Shown here: positions 1-8,680 of the stretch, in pieces
How positions within the stretch are numbered: the first letter of the stretch is position 1
How the letters are laid out: each line of letters starts with the position of its first letter
NCBI RefSeq assembly: GCF_006965545.2
Contig: NZ_CP041372.2
Coordinates: 2,480,001-2,544,000 of the forward strand
Length of the DNA stretch: 64,000 bases
Reading direction: 5' to 3'
Source: Paenalkalicoccus suaedae
GTDB taxonomy: Bacteria > Bacillota > Bacilli > Bacillales > Salisediminibacteriaceae
Translations under genes and position numbers: made by a program
The notes under the pieces: model-generated
Database searches by the model: none
What the model saw: only the letters and a program-made list of their open reading frames with translations
What the model was told of the DNA's origin: nothing

Positions 1-334
1 GCTCTGACTCTCGATCGAAAAAATAGTCCGTTTCATCCAATATGACTTCTGAATCATCACGGTCATAGGTTGAAATGGATACGAGTTCAACAACAGGAGG
101 AACAGGTAATTCTATCAAGGAATTATCTCGTTGATCTAGTGTGAGTCGATACGTCTTTTTAGCAATAGAACGCCTTAACTTGCCCTCTGCATAATCACGA
201 CTAGCAACAATGATCCCCTGAAGGTAAATTTCCTCTTCCTCTTCTGTATCATCTAACCGTAAATGCTCCTTGAGCATTTCAAGTGAAATTGGTTCATCTG
301 CTGTAGTAGGTTGATGGACAATTGTTAATGCCAT
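1..334 (-). CDS. Phage head-tail connector protein (partial, cut by window start)
   Basis: An open frame of 111 codons runs from an ATG at 334 off the left edge of the window. Its N-terminus reads MALTIVHQPTTADEPISLEM, followed by an acidic helix and a LRLD..EEEE..YLQGII motif. This is the pattern of the HK97 gp6 / phage_connect_1 family of head completion (connector) proteins that seat under the portal. Its place just downstream of the capsid gene fits this role. Family assignment is from motif and context; the C-terminus is not visible. Confidence 0.8.
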   Translation of the reverse strand, partial: MALTIVHQPTTADEPISLEMLKEHLRLDDTEEEEEIYLQGIIVASRDYAEGKLRRSIAKKTYRLTLDQRDNSLIELPVPPVVELVSISTYDRDDSEVILDETDYFFDRESE

Positions 335-338
335 TCGA

Positions 339-632
339 TTATCCCTCTTTCAAACGCTTTTCTAATGCCTCTTTCCCTCTCACACGATCAATCTCTTCAC
401 CTTCGCGCTTGATGACATAGTAGCCACCACCAACGTGTTCGTATGATAGCTTTGTTTCAGTAGGCTGTTGCGAGGTCGTTTCAAAAGTTAGGTTCTTCAT
501 TGCTTCTGCCTTGCTTTCTATAACACCAGAGGCAACGAGTTTATCTAACACTTCCTCACTCACATTGACAGTGGAGCCCGCCTTTCGACGGACTCCGTTT
601 ACAATAGCTTCGTACTTCAAATTAACCTCCAT
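339..632 (-). CDS. Small hypothetical phage protein between capsid and connector genes
   Basis: 97 codons starting MEVNLKYEAIVNGVRRKAG. I chose this ATG because GAGGTG stands about 6 nt upstream; the open frame continues farther upstream but has no ribosome site there. The N-terminus resembles short Rho-N/SAP-like or 'mature-protein' folds seen in phage head operons, and the middle is Lys/Glu rich. No function is recognised. It lies in the head operon, so it may be a minor head or assembly factor. Confidence 0.65.
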   Translation of the reverse strand: MEVNLKYEAIVNGVRRKAGSTVNVSEEVLDKLVASGVIESKAEAMKNLTFETTSQQPTETKLSYEHVGGGYYVIKREGEEIDRVRGKEALEKRLKEG

Positions 633-642
633 TTTAGACACC

Positions 643-1029
643 TCACTCCGTGATAGGGCGTTCTCGTGGATCAGCAAGCGCCAAAAATGCGACGCCATCA
701 ATTGCATTTGTTGCTTCAGCTTTAACAGCTACATGCGTGTAATCAGCACTTAGATACTGAACATCGAAAGACTGGACTAGTTGCCCCGTTTCACCAGATA
801 CTACTGTAATCGTTCGTGTTACGAGTAATTGCTCATCTGCACCATCTTCATCTTTAGCTTCATAAAGGGAGATTGTAACATCTGAGCTTTCTTCTCCTGC
901 TTCAGCAGTCGCTAAAATCGCTGCCACCTTTCGAAACCCAGATACAGATACAAATTCACCATTCAATTCTGTTAAATCGCCTACTCCTGCGGAAGTAAAT
1001 TTTAGGTTTTCGCTAATTGATCCGATCAT
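643..1029 (-). CDS. Hypothetical head-operon protein, possible capsid decoration protein
   Basis: 128 codons with AAAGGAGG upstream of the ATG. The protein is beta-strand rich (alternating Val/Thr/Ser, few charged helices). It is acidic, has no membrane segment, and lies directly after the major capsid gene, which is where many HK97-type phages encode decoration or head-fibre proteins. The decoration role is inferred from position and composition only. Confidence 0.6.
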   Translation of the reverse strand: MIGSISENLKFTSAGVGDLTELNGEFVSVSGFRKVAAILATAEAGEESSDVTISLYEAKDEDGADEQLLVTRTITVVSGETGQLVQSFDVQYLSADYTHVAVKAEATNAIDGVAFLALADPRERPITE

Positions 1030-1074
1030 TTCAAATTCCTCCTTTTAAATAGAAGGGGCATTGCGCCCCTTCTC

Positions 1075-2295
1075 TTATCCTGCTGTTGGTACGTCTAAAA
1101 TAACGAACGGAGATACTTCATATCCGTTTTCGAGCTTCAGTGGGGAGTTGAGCCATGGCTGACCATCCACATTCCAAAACGCTTTGATGATTGTTTTATT
1201 CTCGGTAAATTTCACATGCTCCGATGCTGCAATAGATAGCGCTGAACCATCTTTAATCATGTAGTAATTAAGATCACACAGGATTAAATCACCTTTTGCT
1301 CCTAGTCGCGGTGAACGTTCATTAATTAAGACAGGGACGCCTAGCAAAGTTCCAGGAGCTCCTTCACGGGCATTCGGTTGCCAAATGTAACGACCGTTCT
1401 CGTCCTTAATTGTCATGAGCTGTGGTAACGTCTCTTGAGATGTGATCCACACCATCGGTCCACCCAATTTCATTTTTGCGTACATTGCCACGATATCTGG
1501 ATATTCGATTGAATTAGCTGCTAGACGGTTGACGTTGACATTTGATTTGTGACCAATCACACCTAAAGGCTTGGCAACCCCATCACCGCGTAAAAAGGCA
1601 CTGTCTTCAGATGCTAGAATCGCATTTCGTAAAAGTCGTTGGATAATAGCGCCAGCTGCTTGACTGTTACGAAGCAATTTATCTGTAACAACAATGTGTG
1701 CAGCTACTTCGTGAGGACGTAGTGTCACATCACGAAATGACGGCTGTGTTTGTGGCTTTTCTTGTCCTTCTCCAATCCAATTTACGCTAACCCCTGAATA
1801 GACGCCTTTGTCACCAGATTGATCAAGTGCAGGGAATGTCACTCCTGCATCCGGTTCACTACCGGCAGGAATGATGCTTGCTCGTGGTCGGAAAATAGCA
1901 TCTTGAGATTGTACTTCCATGATTTGATCAAGGAATTGATCAGGAACTAGAAATCCACCATTTTCTCCGTTTGACATTTTGAGAGAATCACGTTTTTCCC
2001 CTTGGAAACGAACAGCTTGAATGAATTCACCAATGTCACGAAATTCATTTTGCTTTTGCTCGGGATCCTGACGTTGCTCACGCGTGTTCGGTTCAAATGA
2101 ACGATCCATTTCAAGCATAGCTTCTTCATTCTCAATTTGTTTTGTGATGTTTCTGACTTCCCGTTGTGCCTTATCGAATTTACTTTGTTCATCTGAATTC
2201 ATAGAACGGTTTTCTGCTTGTGCTTGGCTTAACGCCGAACGAGCCTCATCCACATATTCTTTCTTTTTTTGTCGTAGCTCTAAGATTTTTTCCAT
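1075..2295 (-). CDS. Phage major capsid protein, HK97 fold
   Basis: 406 codons. The first ~110 residues are a charged coiled-coil delta domain (EILELRQKKKEYVDEARSAL), as in HK97-family capsid precursors. The body follows with the typical GGFLVPDQ, SEDSAFLRGDG and GVPVLI motifs. The protein assembles the icosahedral shell after the delta domain is removed by the neighbouring protease. Gene order protease-capsid-connector supports it. Length is normal for the family. Confidence 0.95.
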   Translation of the reverse strand: MEKILELRQKKKEYVDEARSALSQAQAENRSMNSDEQSKFDKAQREVRNITKQIENEEAMLEMDRSFEPNTREQRQDPEQKQNEFRDIGEFIQAVRFQGEKRDSLKMSNGENGGFLVPDQFLDQIMEVQSQDAIFRPRASIIPAGSEPDAGVTFPALDQSGDKGVYSGVSVNWIGEGQEKPQTQPSFRDVTLRPHEVAAHIVVTDKLLRNSQAAGAIIQRLLRNAILASEDSAFLRGDGVAKPLGVIGHKSNVNVNRLAANSIEYPDIVAMYAKMKLGGPMVWITSQETLPQLMTIKDENGRYIWQPNAREGAPGTLLGVPVLINERSPRLGAKGDLILCDLNYYMIKDGSALSIAASEHVKFTENKTIIKAFWNVDGQPWLNSPLKLENGYEVSPFVILDVPTAG

Positions 2296-2302
2296 CTTTT
2301 AA

Positions 2303-3220
2303 TCACTCCATCTCTAATAATTTCATTTCATATTCTGAATAATCAACTTCACCAGACGATGCACTCTCTTTTGCATGTAAAAGAGCCCTTTTCTCATCGT
2401 CTTTAAGGCTAAGACCTTTTGACAATTTAAAAAGAGCTCTTACAGCTACTTGAGATCCATCATAATGATTTCGTTTATTCGTTTGCACTCCGCTATCTGG
2501 ATAGGCTGGTAAAGGCGTTGGGCTAATCTCAATTAAATCCACTTCATAAAGTGTTCGAATTGGAAGCTCTCCACCTTCCTCCCAATTGTCTCTTACTACG
2601 TTCATCCCCATAGATACACCTGTGACATATTTTTTCTTGATTAGCTCGATAGCGTCTCTGCCAGCTTGTGTATTGGGAGGCTTAATTTCAAAACGTAGAC
2701 CAATGTCATCCTCATATAGCTTTAAGGTTCTGTTACGAGTATTTCCTAGAACTAAATCAATGTTATGATTCCAAACGGCAATTGTTTTGGTACGTTGAAG
2801 TGTTTTGGTGAAAGCCCCTCGCTCCACCTTTTCTCGGAACATGCCTCCTATCGGCAAGCTCATACGATCAAATTGCACGACATAACCACTTAGAATATCT
2901 TGACCATCCTCTTGTCGGTGCTCGATCATGTTTGTACCAAATTCATGCATTCGAATTTCATCATAACTTCGATCTTCTTCATTATTGCCTTCTTTTTCAT
3001 CACTTTCTTCTTCATCGCTTTTTTCTTCATCAGGATTTGAGTCGTCACTCTTCTTTTCCTGCTCATTATCTTTACGTTGACCTTCGCTGTCATAGATAGT
3101 TCGACAAATGCTCAACCGTTGTTGGTCATCCTCAAACTCTCCGCTAACAGAATCATCAGCCACACATCGATCAACAAACTGATCTTTCTTTTCATCGTCT
3201 TTCGGTCTTGGAAATGGCAT
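2303..3220 (-). CDS. HK97-family prohead maturation protease with acidic N-terminal extension
   Basis: 305 codons with a strong AAAGGAGG site. Residues ~90-250 form a U35-type prohead protease with the catalytic His in WNHN (His152) and the Ser in VTGVSMGM (Ser203). The first ~90 residues add a Cys-containing segment (DRCVAD..RLSICRTIYDSEG) and a very acidic low-complexity linker (EEKSDEEESDEKEGNNEED). Similar Cys segments occur at the N-terminus of several Firmicute phage proteases. It should cleave the capsid delta domain during head maturation. Confidence 0.92.
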   Translation of the reverse strand: MPFPRPKDDEKKDQFVDRCVADDSVSGEFEDDQQRLSICRTIYDSEGQRKDNEQEKKSDDSNPDEEKSDEEESDEKEGNNEEDRSYDEIRMHEFGTNMIEHRQEDGQDILSGYVVQFDRMSLPIGGMFREKVERGAFTKTLQRTKTIAVWNHNIDLVLGNTRNRTLKLYEDDIGLRFEIKPPNTQAGRDAIELIKKKYVTGVSMGMNVVRDNWEEGGELPIRTLYEVDLIEISPTPLPAYPDSGVQTNKRNHYDGSQVAVRALFKLSKGLSLKDDEKRALLHAKESASSGEVDYSEYEMKLLEME

Positions 3221-3239
3221 GAGTGAATCCTCCTTTTAC

Positions 3240-5294
3240 TTATTCTTCAGCAACAATTTCGCACTCACATCCTTGGTGGAGTGGAGGATGCCCTGTGCCT
3301 TGATAGTCTGTCATATCGCCCACCTCCTGCCCTTTATTGACGAACTTTTCTTGTACACCAATTGTTTGTCCATCTAATTCACTGCATAAGTTGCAAGTTT
3401 GTGAGCCAAACGCTAGCCACCTTATTAATACAATACCGGCGATAGCAAAGACTGTTTTAGCAACCGCGCTTCCCAGCTTCACCGATTCATTCATAGCGAC
3501 TTTGTCTGCTCGTGTATCTTGCCACTCGTCAATTCGATCCAACAGCAACTCATCCATGTCATCGTCTTCCACATCTTCAGCTGGCGTTCGTAGTAAGGCT
3601 AAAATTTGCCCCTTACTACTTGACGTGTAACGAGCGATAAAACTAGCAATATATTTACGAATGAATTCTTGAACTTGTCCGTCGTCAGCATCTCGACCAA
3701 TTTCTTTTTCGGCTGCGCGCTTTATTTCTTGCCCCATCCTTGAAAATACTGAGCCAAATTGTTCTTGGAGATAATCAGGCATTTCATTTCTATAAAAATT
3801 GTTTAGCCATCCCTCAAAGGATTCCGTGCTTCTATCTGTCGCTAAATCACTTATCTTTTTTCGTAAGGCTCTTGCTTCAAAATTCACAGTACGTTGAGCA
3901 GCCATTCGAATTCTGCTTTCGTAGTTCTGCTTAATTCTTTTTCTGCTTTGAGCGCTTCTAATTTGATAAATTCGTGTTCTTTGTTCGTGCTGAGGTAATG
4001 AGCGAACTTCTGTAAGAGGTCGCATGCGTTCTTCTTCCTGATCCGGCTCTTCATTTTCGCTATCAGTATCGTTCGCCGTTCCACCTACAGCTTGATCGAG
4101 AGGAATCATATTAAGAGGTACAAAATGCACATCTCCATGCTCAATCGGATCCATATTTTCTTTACGACGAACTTCATTATGACTAAATGACCCATTTTGA
4201 AGCATTGTATTGTAATAGGACGCTCTAGCAGCACTATCCCCTCTCATAAGAGAGTTAGGATCGAATTCCGAATAATATCTCGTTCGGTATTCTCCGAAAA
4301 TAAGTTGGTTGTTAATGCTTTGTTCCCATTTGGTAAACCATGGCATCATCGTATACTTCCAAAAATCAATGGATTGATGCTCGATGTTCGAAAAGGTGGC
4401 TTTTTCTAAGTCTTGAATCATGTGCGGAGGCACGCGAAATATACGTGCAACTTCTTGGTTCTGATACTTTCTAGTTTCCAAGAATTGAGCATCATCAGGA
4501 GGAATACCAATCTTTTGATATGTCATTCCTTCTTCCAGTAACATCATTCGATTTGCATTAGATAGCCCTGTGTTTTTTGCTTCTAAATCACTCTTTAAGC
4601 GAGCATATGCTTTATCCGATAATTCTCCTGGATGGGTGACAACTCCACCTGTATTTAGACCATTTGAATAGAAACGAGAACCAAATTCTTGCGCTGCCTT
4701 ACCTAAACCAATGCTCTCAATATGCGCTCTAATGACCGATATTCCAGTTAAGCCGTTCATGGAAATTCCGGGTATGTGCAATACCCTATATGACGGCAAC
4801 GTAACAGCTCGTCTATTATCTTTGCCGTGTGGAATGATGGTCGTGTACTTTATTTCTCCAGATTGTGGATCACGATACTTCCATGTTTCGTTTGGCATCA
4901 ATGGCCATAAAGCAATCGGCTCTCCAAATTCGTTATACTCGATCTCACAATATCCATTTCCCCACAATGTGATATGAACCATTAGCGTTTCTTTAAAAGT
5001 TGCCGCACTCATTTCATGATTCGGTCGAAGGTGTAACATCTGGTACAAATGATGATTAAGCGCTGTTACTCGTCGATCTGCTCCGACACGTTCATAAATG
5101 TGAATCGGCGTTTGTGCTACAGATTCTGCTAACACTCTCACGCAAGCCCATACCGCCGGCAGTTGCATGGAACTAACTTCATTTACCCTTGCCCCTGATT
5201 GCGACTTTCTCCCTGACAATACAGAGCGCATCCATTCAGCAGGATCACCGCCAACGCCTGAAGATCCACTAAACAGTGAACTGAACATCCCCAC
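3240..5294 (-). CDS. Phage portal protein fused to a minor head (SPP1 gp7-like) domain
   Basis: 684 codons, far longer than the ~400 of a plain HK97-type portal. Residues 1 to ~400 match the portal family (LPAVWACVRVLAESVAQTP, RVPPHMIQD, QSIDFWKYTMMPW). The C-terminal ~270 residues are helical and end in TCNLCSELDGQTI .. HPPLHQGCECEIV, the Cys/His signature of Mu F / SPP1 gp7 minor head proteins. The start may be GTG 5294 or the ATG two codons on. The fusion joins the DNA-entry ring with a head-assembly protein usually encoded separately. Confidence 0.92.
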   Translation of the reverse strand: MGMFSSLFSGSSGVGGDPAEWMRSVLSGRKSQSGARVNEVSSMQLPAVWACVRVLAESVAQTPIHIYERVGADRRVTALNHHLYQMLHLRPNHEMSAATFKETLMVHITLWGNGYCEIEYNEFGEPIALWPLMPNETWKYRDPQSGEIKYTTIIPHGKDNRRAVTLPSYRVLHIPGISMNGLTGISVIRAHIESIGLGKAAQEFGSRFYSNGLNTGGVVTHPGELSDKAYARLKSDLEAKNTGLSNANRMMLLEEGMTYQKIGIPPDDAQFLETRKYQNQEVARIFRVPPHMIQDLEKATFSNIEHQSIDFWKYTMMPWFTKWEQSINNQLIFGEYRTRYYSEFDPNSLMRGDSAARASYYNTMLQNGSFSHNEVRRKENMDPIEHGDVHFVPLNMIPLDQAVGGTANDTDSENEEPDQEEERMRPLTEVRSLPQHEQRTRIYQIRSAQSRKRIKQNYESRIRMAAQRTVNFEARALRKKISDLATDRSTESFEGWLNNFYRNEMPDYLQEQFGSVFSRMGQEIKRAAEKEIGRDADDGQVQEFIRKYIASFIARYTSSSKGQILALLRTPAEDVEDDDMDELLLDRIDEWQDTRADKVAMNESVKLGSAVAKTVFAIAGIVLIRWLAFGSQTCNLCSELDGQTIGVQEKFVNKGQEVGDMTDYQGTGHPPLHQGCECEIVAEE

Positions 5295-5470
5295 TAATCA
5301 TCACCTGCCTTTTGCTTTTTACTTTTATAATTAGCTAATACAAACCCCATTAACATGACCAATATTCCGCCTATGATAAACGCTAAAGGCATATATATTA
5401 ATGCCAGTCCATAGATTATCGCTATAATTCCGATAAATATGATCAAATCAGCTACATCTAAGTCTTTCAA
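5294..5470 (-). CDS. Small two-helix membrane protein between terminase and portal
   Basis: 58 codons if the TTG at 5470 is used; AAAGGAGG lies 8 nt upstream of it, whereas the in-frame ATG at 5515 has no ribosome site and would overlap the terminase gene. The peptide holds two hydrophobic stretches (LIIFIGIIAIIYGLALIY and IIGGILVMLMGFVL) and a basic tail (KSKKQK). Its stop overlaps the portal start. Function unknown. Confidence 0.6.
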   Translation of the reverse strand: MKDLDVADLIIFIGIIAIIYGLALIYMPLAFIIGGILVMLMGFVLANYKSKKQKAGDD

Positions 5471-5486
5471 GCTCGTCCCCTCCTTT

Positions 5487-7037
5487 CTAGAGGACACGAA
5501 TTCCTCTATCGTCATAGATACTATCTACATTCACTTCTAACATCGCTGTTGCCATCGCATTTATCATGGCAACTGTTAAATCAATCCGTTCATGGCTTTT
5601 ATTTTTCATCGGCTTAACATTCTCATTGCCATCAACGGCAACAACCACATTACCGAAGCACCAACGTGCAAGAGGATTTTTTTCATGCGTTAAGAACTTC
5701 GATTTCATAAAGCGCTCTATCGTCTTCATCGATGGACTCATATTTTTCATGTCTTGAGGTATCTCAACCACATCAATTTCTCTCTTCAATAAATTTTGCG
5801 AGAGCATTCGACTGTTCCACGGATCCACACCAAGTAGTTTTAAATTGTATTGCTTACTTGCAGCTACTAATTTGCTCTCTACAAACTCGTAATCCACCAC
5901 ATCACCGGGCGTGGCGTGTAGAAACTTTTTATCTACCCATCGGTCGTATGGTACATGATCTTTTTTGACTCGCTGTTTCATATTATCTTCAGGTATCCAT
6001 GCATCAAAAATCGCGCGCCAATCATCAATACCATCTTGTGGTGGGAAAAGGTAACATGCAGCCGTAATGTCGGTTGTACTTGATAAATCGACCCCAACAT
6101 AACATTTTTTTCCTACTAAATCTGCTAGGCTCCACTTACCTTCTGTTGAATCCCATAAAGAAAGTGGCTGCCACCCAATTTTCTTGAGTGACACCCACTG
6201 ATTCAACCGGAGCCATCGAAATAGCTTTTCTGCTGCTTCATTATTTCGTGCTGTTAACGCTTCTTTTCGAATAACATCTATATCAATCGTCTTTCCAAGT
6301 GACGGGTTAGCCATATACCATATCTGTTCGTCATATATATCAGCATCATCAGGCGCCCCGAATATTTTTACATACCAAGATGGATCATGTATTTCCCCAT
6401 CTCTAATACGTCTGGCATATTCATGTTGCTCCCATCCAATACTATGACGATCCGGGTCATCGCCTGCGGTAGTGATAACCCACCACAACGGTTCTTTTCT
6501 TGCTGCGCCAGCCCCGAAGGTCATAACATCCCACAAATCACGGTTCGGCTGTGCGTGCAGCTCGTCAAATATTACGACAGTAGGATTAATACCGTGTTTG
6601 GAATATGCTTCAGCAGACAATACCTTCAACACAGTACCAGTCTCCATATTCAGTATTTCTTTTCTACTGTCTGTGATTTTCAGAAACTCGGATAATGATT
6701 CATCTTGTTCAATCATGCTTCGTGCTGCTTTATAAACTAGCGTGGCTTGCTGTCGGTCAGCAGCACAACAATATATCTGACCTTCTGCATCATCACACGT
6801 TAGATGGTAAACCGCTAATCCTGCGATAGTCGTCGTTTTGGCATTCTTCTTAGGTATCTCTAAATAAGCATAGTTGTATTGGCGATACCCTTTATCGTTC
6901 ACAGTTCCATAGACATCCCATATGATTTCGTGCTGCCAGTCCATTAACACAAATGGTTGTCCAAAGAAATCATCCGTAAGCTTGAGTAATTGTAAAAACT
7001 CCACAACCTCAAGCGCTCGTTCTTTATTATGTGCCAT
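5487..7037 (-). CDS. Phage terminase large subunit
   Basis: 516 codons. The ATPase half has a terminase-type Walker A (EIPKKNAKTTT, residues 60-70) and Walker B (VVIFDELHA, ~154-162). The nuclease half begins at YVGVDLSSTTDITA with the first metal ligand near Asp317, and later acids lie in GVDPWNS and ERIDLTVAM. It is the motor that cuts and packages DNA. It overlaps the TerS gene by 11 nt, the classic TerS-TerL arrangement. Confidence 0.96.
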   Translation of the reverse strand: MAHNKERALEVVEFLQLLKLTDDFFGQPFVLMDWQHEIIWDVYGTVNDKGYRQYNYAYLEIPKKNAKTTTIAGLAVYHLTCDDAEGQIYCCAADRQQATLVYKAARSMIEQDESLSEFLKITDSRKEILNMETGTVLKVLSAEAYSKHGINPTVVIFDELHAQPNRDLWDVMTFGAGAARKEPLWWVITTAGDDPDRHSIGWEQHEYARRIRDGEIHDPSWYVKIFGAPDDADIYDEQIWYMANPSLGKTIDIDVIRKEALTARNNEAAEKLFRWLRLNQWVSLKKIGWQPLSLWDSTEGKWSLADLVGKKCYVGVDLSSTTDITAACYLFPPQDGIDDWRAIFDAWIPEDNMKQRVKKDHVPYDRWVDKKFLHATPGDVVDYEFVESKLVAASKQYNLKLLGVDPWNSRMLSQNLLKREIDVVEIPQDMKNMSPSMKTIERFMKSKFLTHEKNPLARWCFGNVVVAVDGNENVKPMKNKSHERIDLTVAMINAMATAMLEVNVDSIYDDRGIRVL

Positions 7038-7554
7038 TGCGTTTCTTATCTAAGAATTTTTGCATCGGACTGGCTGGTTTGCCCTTATCAGGGTCCTTAG
7101 GGATCGACCTCATTCGAGCAACTGGATTTAAGAAGAGCCGATCCTCAAGCTTCAGCATCTTATCCCTGACTTGGTTTTGTTTCGAGATAATGTCTTTAAG
7201 ATCATCATACAAGGATAAACGCTTGGATACTTGCTTATAAGACTGCATCTTTTCGTTTACCTCAATGTAGAGTTCTTGCAACATTTGTTCCGTACTTTTC
7301 AGTTGGCAATACCTGTTGATCGTAGCTTGATCTAACCCTTCGACAAACTCAATGCCTTTAAATAATTTTCGCAAACGTAAAAATTCTTTGTGGGCAACTG
7401 GATCAGCTTTCGTCGTTGCTTCTTCTCTAAACGACGTGCCGGTTTGCAGAGACTTCTCCACCTTTTCTCGATGCTCAAGCTCGGCTTTTGTTCGTCGGTC
7501 TTTATTGCCTTCTAATTTGATCAATTGCGTTGGCTTGCTTGGTCTCCCTGCCAA
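7027..7554 (-). CDS. Phage terminase small subunit, P27 family
   Basis: 175 codons from a TTG start. I chose this start because the protein then begins MAGRPSKPTQLIKLEGNKD, the canonical P27 opening, with GGGAGG 9 nt upstream; the open frame extends farther but with unlikely sequence. The family binds packaging sites and recruits TerL, whose gene overlaps the 3' end. Confidence 0.88.
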   Translation of the reverse strand: MAGRPSKPTQLIKLEGNKDRRTKAELEHREKVEKSLQTGTSFREEATTKADPVAHKEFLRLRKLFKGIEFVEGLDQATINRYCQLKSTEQMLQELYIEVNEKMQSYKQVSKRLSLYDDLKDIISKQNQVRDKMLKLEDRLFLNPVARMRSIPKDPDKGKPASPMQKFLDKKRNGT

Positions 7555-7657
7555 TTCATCCACCTCCCAAAAAAATTCTATTTTGCGAAAAAAATTCACG
7601 CGTGCCTGCCGCGACGGTTTCAGCGTTACAGCCCCAAGGGATTGAGCCCCCCTCCCC

Positions 7658-7855
7658 CTACTGACTCTCTTCAACCTCTGACAAAATGGCATCTAATTTA
7701 TCCATGAATTCCTCCCGTACTTCCGGGGTGGATTGTTCAAAGAGCTCTTCTGTTAGGTTTAAGACTTTATGAAAAAGATCGATCTGAAGAATATTAACAG
7801 AAACATTTAACTTATTGTTTAGGTTCGTTGATTGCTTCTCTTCCAAATCCTCCAT
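7658..7855 (-). CDS. Small acidic phage protein next to the HNH gene
   Basis: 65 codons from the ATG at 7855, or 62 from the TTG at 7846, which sits at better distance from AAAGGAGG. The product is helical and acidic (LNLTEELFEQS..REEFMDKLDAIL). It overlaps the 3' end of the HNH nuclease gene by 44 nt. No family is recognised. Confidence 0.5.
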   Translation of the reverse strand: MEDLEEKQSTNLNNKLNVSVNILQIDLFHKVLNLTEELFEQSTPEVREEFMDKLDAILSEVEESQ

Positions 7856-8195
7856 CCTCCTTTGCTGTCTTGGTATCGTGACATGACTTGCATAGCGACT
7901 GCCAGTTAACCTCTGCCCAGAATAGTTTGGCGTCCCCTTTATGTGGGATGATATGGTCCACTACTTGAGCGGGGACGTCCTGCCCGTTGTCGGCGCACCG
8001 TTTACAAAGGGGATGCCTTCTTAAATAAAAGAGCCGGGCTTTTCTCCACCTACTGTTATAACCTCGTTCATGTGCGGTACCGCGTTCTTTATCTAGCCTG
8101 CGATAATATTCTTTCTTGTGATCAGGACAAAATCTCTCGCTTGTTAAGACATTGCAACTAACGACGCTACATTTTTTCTTTGGCTTGATCGGCAC
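7812..8195 (-). CDS. Phage HNH endonuclease beside the terminase
   Basis: 127 codons from a GTG with GGAGGTGATAAG upstream. Motifs: N-terminal CSVVSCN..RFCPDH knuckle, HPLCKRC, the HNH core VVDHIIPHKGD, and W.SLCKSCHDTKTA. The order HNH-TerS-TerL is typical of cos-type phages, where the HNH protein works with the terminase in packaging. This role is family knowledge, not shown here. Confidence 0.93.
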   Translation of the reverse strand: MPIKPKKKCSVVSCNVLTSERFCPDHKKEYYRRLDKERGTAHERGYNSRWRKARLFYLRRHPLCKRCADNGQDVPAQVVDHIIPHKGDAKLFWAEVNWQSLCKSCHDTKTAKEDGGFGREAINEPKQ

Positions 8196-8233
8196 CTTAT
8201 CACCTCCAAGGATAGGGGGGTATTTTTACAAAC

Positions 8234-8264
8234 AAAAAAGACAACCTGAAAGGCTGCCTTGTTC
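8234..8264 (-). terminator. Intrinsic terminator after the Pmp3-like gene
   Basis: On the minus strand the arms GGCAGCCT and AGGTTGTC pair (with G-U pairs) around a short loop and are followed by TCTTTTTTG. It lies just after the stop of the 8269-8466 gene. Confidence 0.6.
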
Positions 8265-8268
8265 TCGT

Positions 8269-8466
8269 CTATTTACTTGATGCCATAGCTTTCGCATACT
8301 TTTCCATTCTCTTATCATCTTTTCGATCTGATACAACTCCCCAAGCATGAATGGCACCAGGAACCCATAAACAAATAGTTAATAATAAGTTGATAAGTGC
8401 TTGGATTGGTTTTCCGCAAAACAGAACTGCTACTGGGGGTAGTACAATAGCCAGAAATCTCATCAT
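8269..8466 (-). CDS. Pmp3/YqaE (UPF0057) family small membrane protein
   Basis: 65 codons with AGGAGG upstream. It has two membrane segments (LAIVLPPVAVLF and ALINLLLTICLWVPGAIHAW) and the family core PPVAV..G....LIN..L....WVPG.IHA. Pmp3/YqaE proteins are linked to salt, cold and membrane-potential stress in bacteria, plants and fungi. It is not a morphogenesis gene, so it is likely cargo in the prophage. It has its own terminator on the downstream side. Confidence 0.85.
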   Translation of the reverse strand: MMRFLAIVLPPVAVLFCGKPIQALINLLLTICLWVPGAIHAWGVVSDRKDDKRMEKYAKAMASSK

Positions 8467-8528
8467 ATCGCCTCCTACGTTTTGCTTAATCTTACCATAT
8501 TTAATAGGTATTTAGTAAGTCTAATTAC

Positions 8529-8556
8529 AAAAGGCACCCACACATGTGGATGCCTT
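8529..8556 (-). terminator. Intrinsic terminator
   Basis: Arms AAAGGCATCCAC and GTGGGTGCCTTTT form a strong hairpin on the minus strand, downstream of the 8681-9622 gene. Confidence 0.7.
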
Positions 8557-8680
8557 TCAGGGAGGGAATGATTGGCTTATCACCCTATTAACATAGTAAC
8601 AGGCTATTATTAGAATACTCTCCGGATATTCTCCGCATTTACTCCGTTTCATTCCTATAATTACAGACAATTAAATTAGT

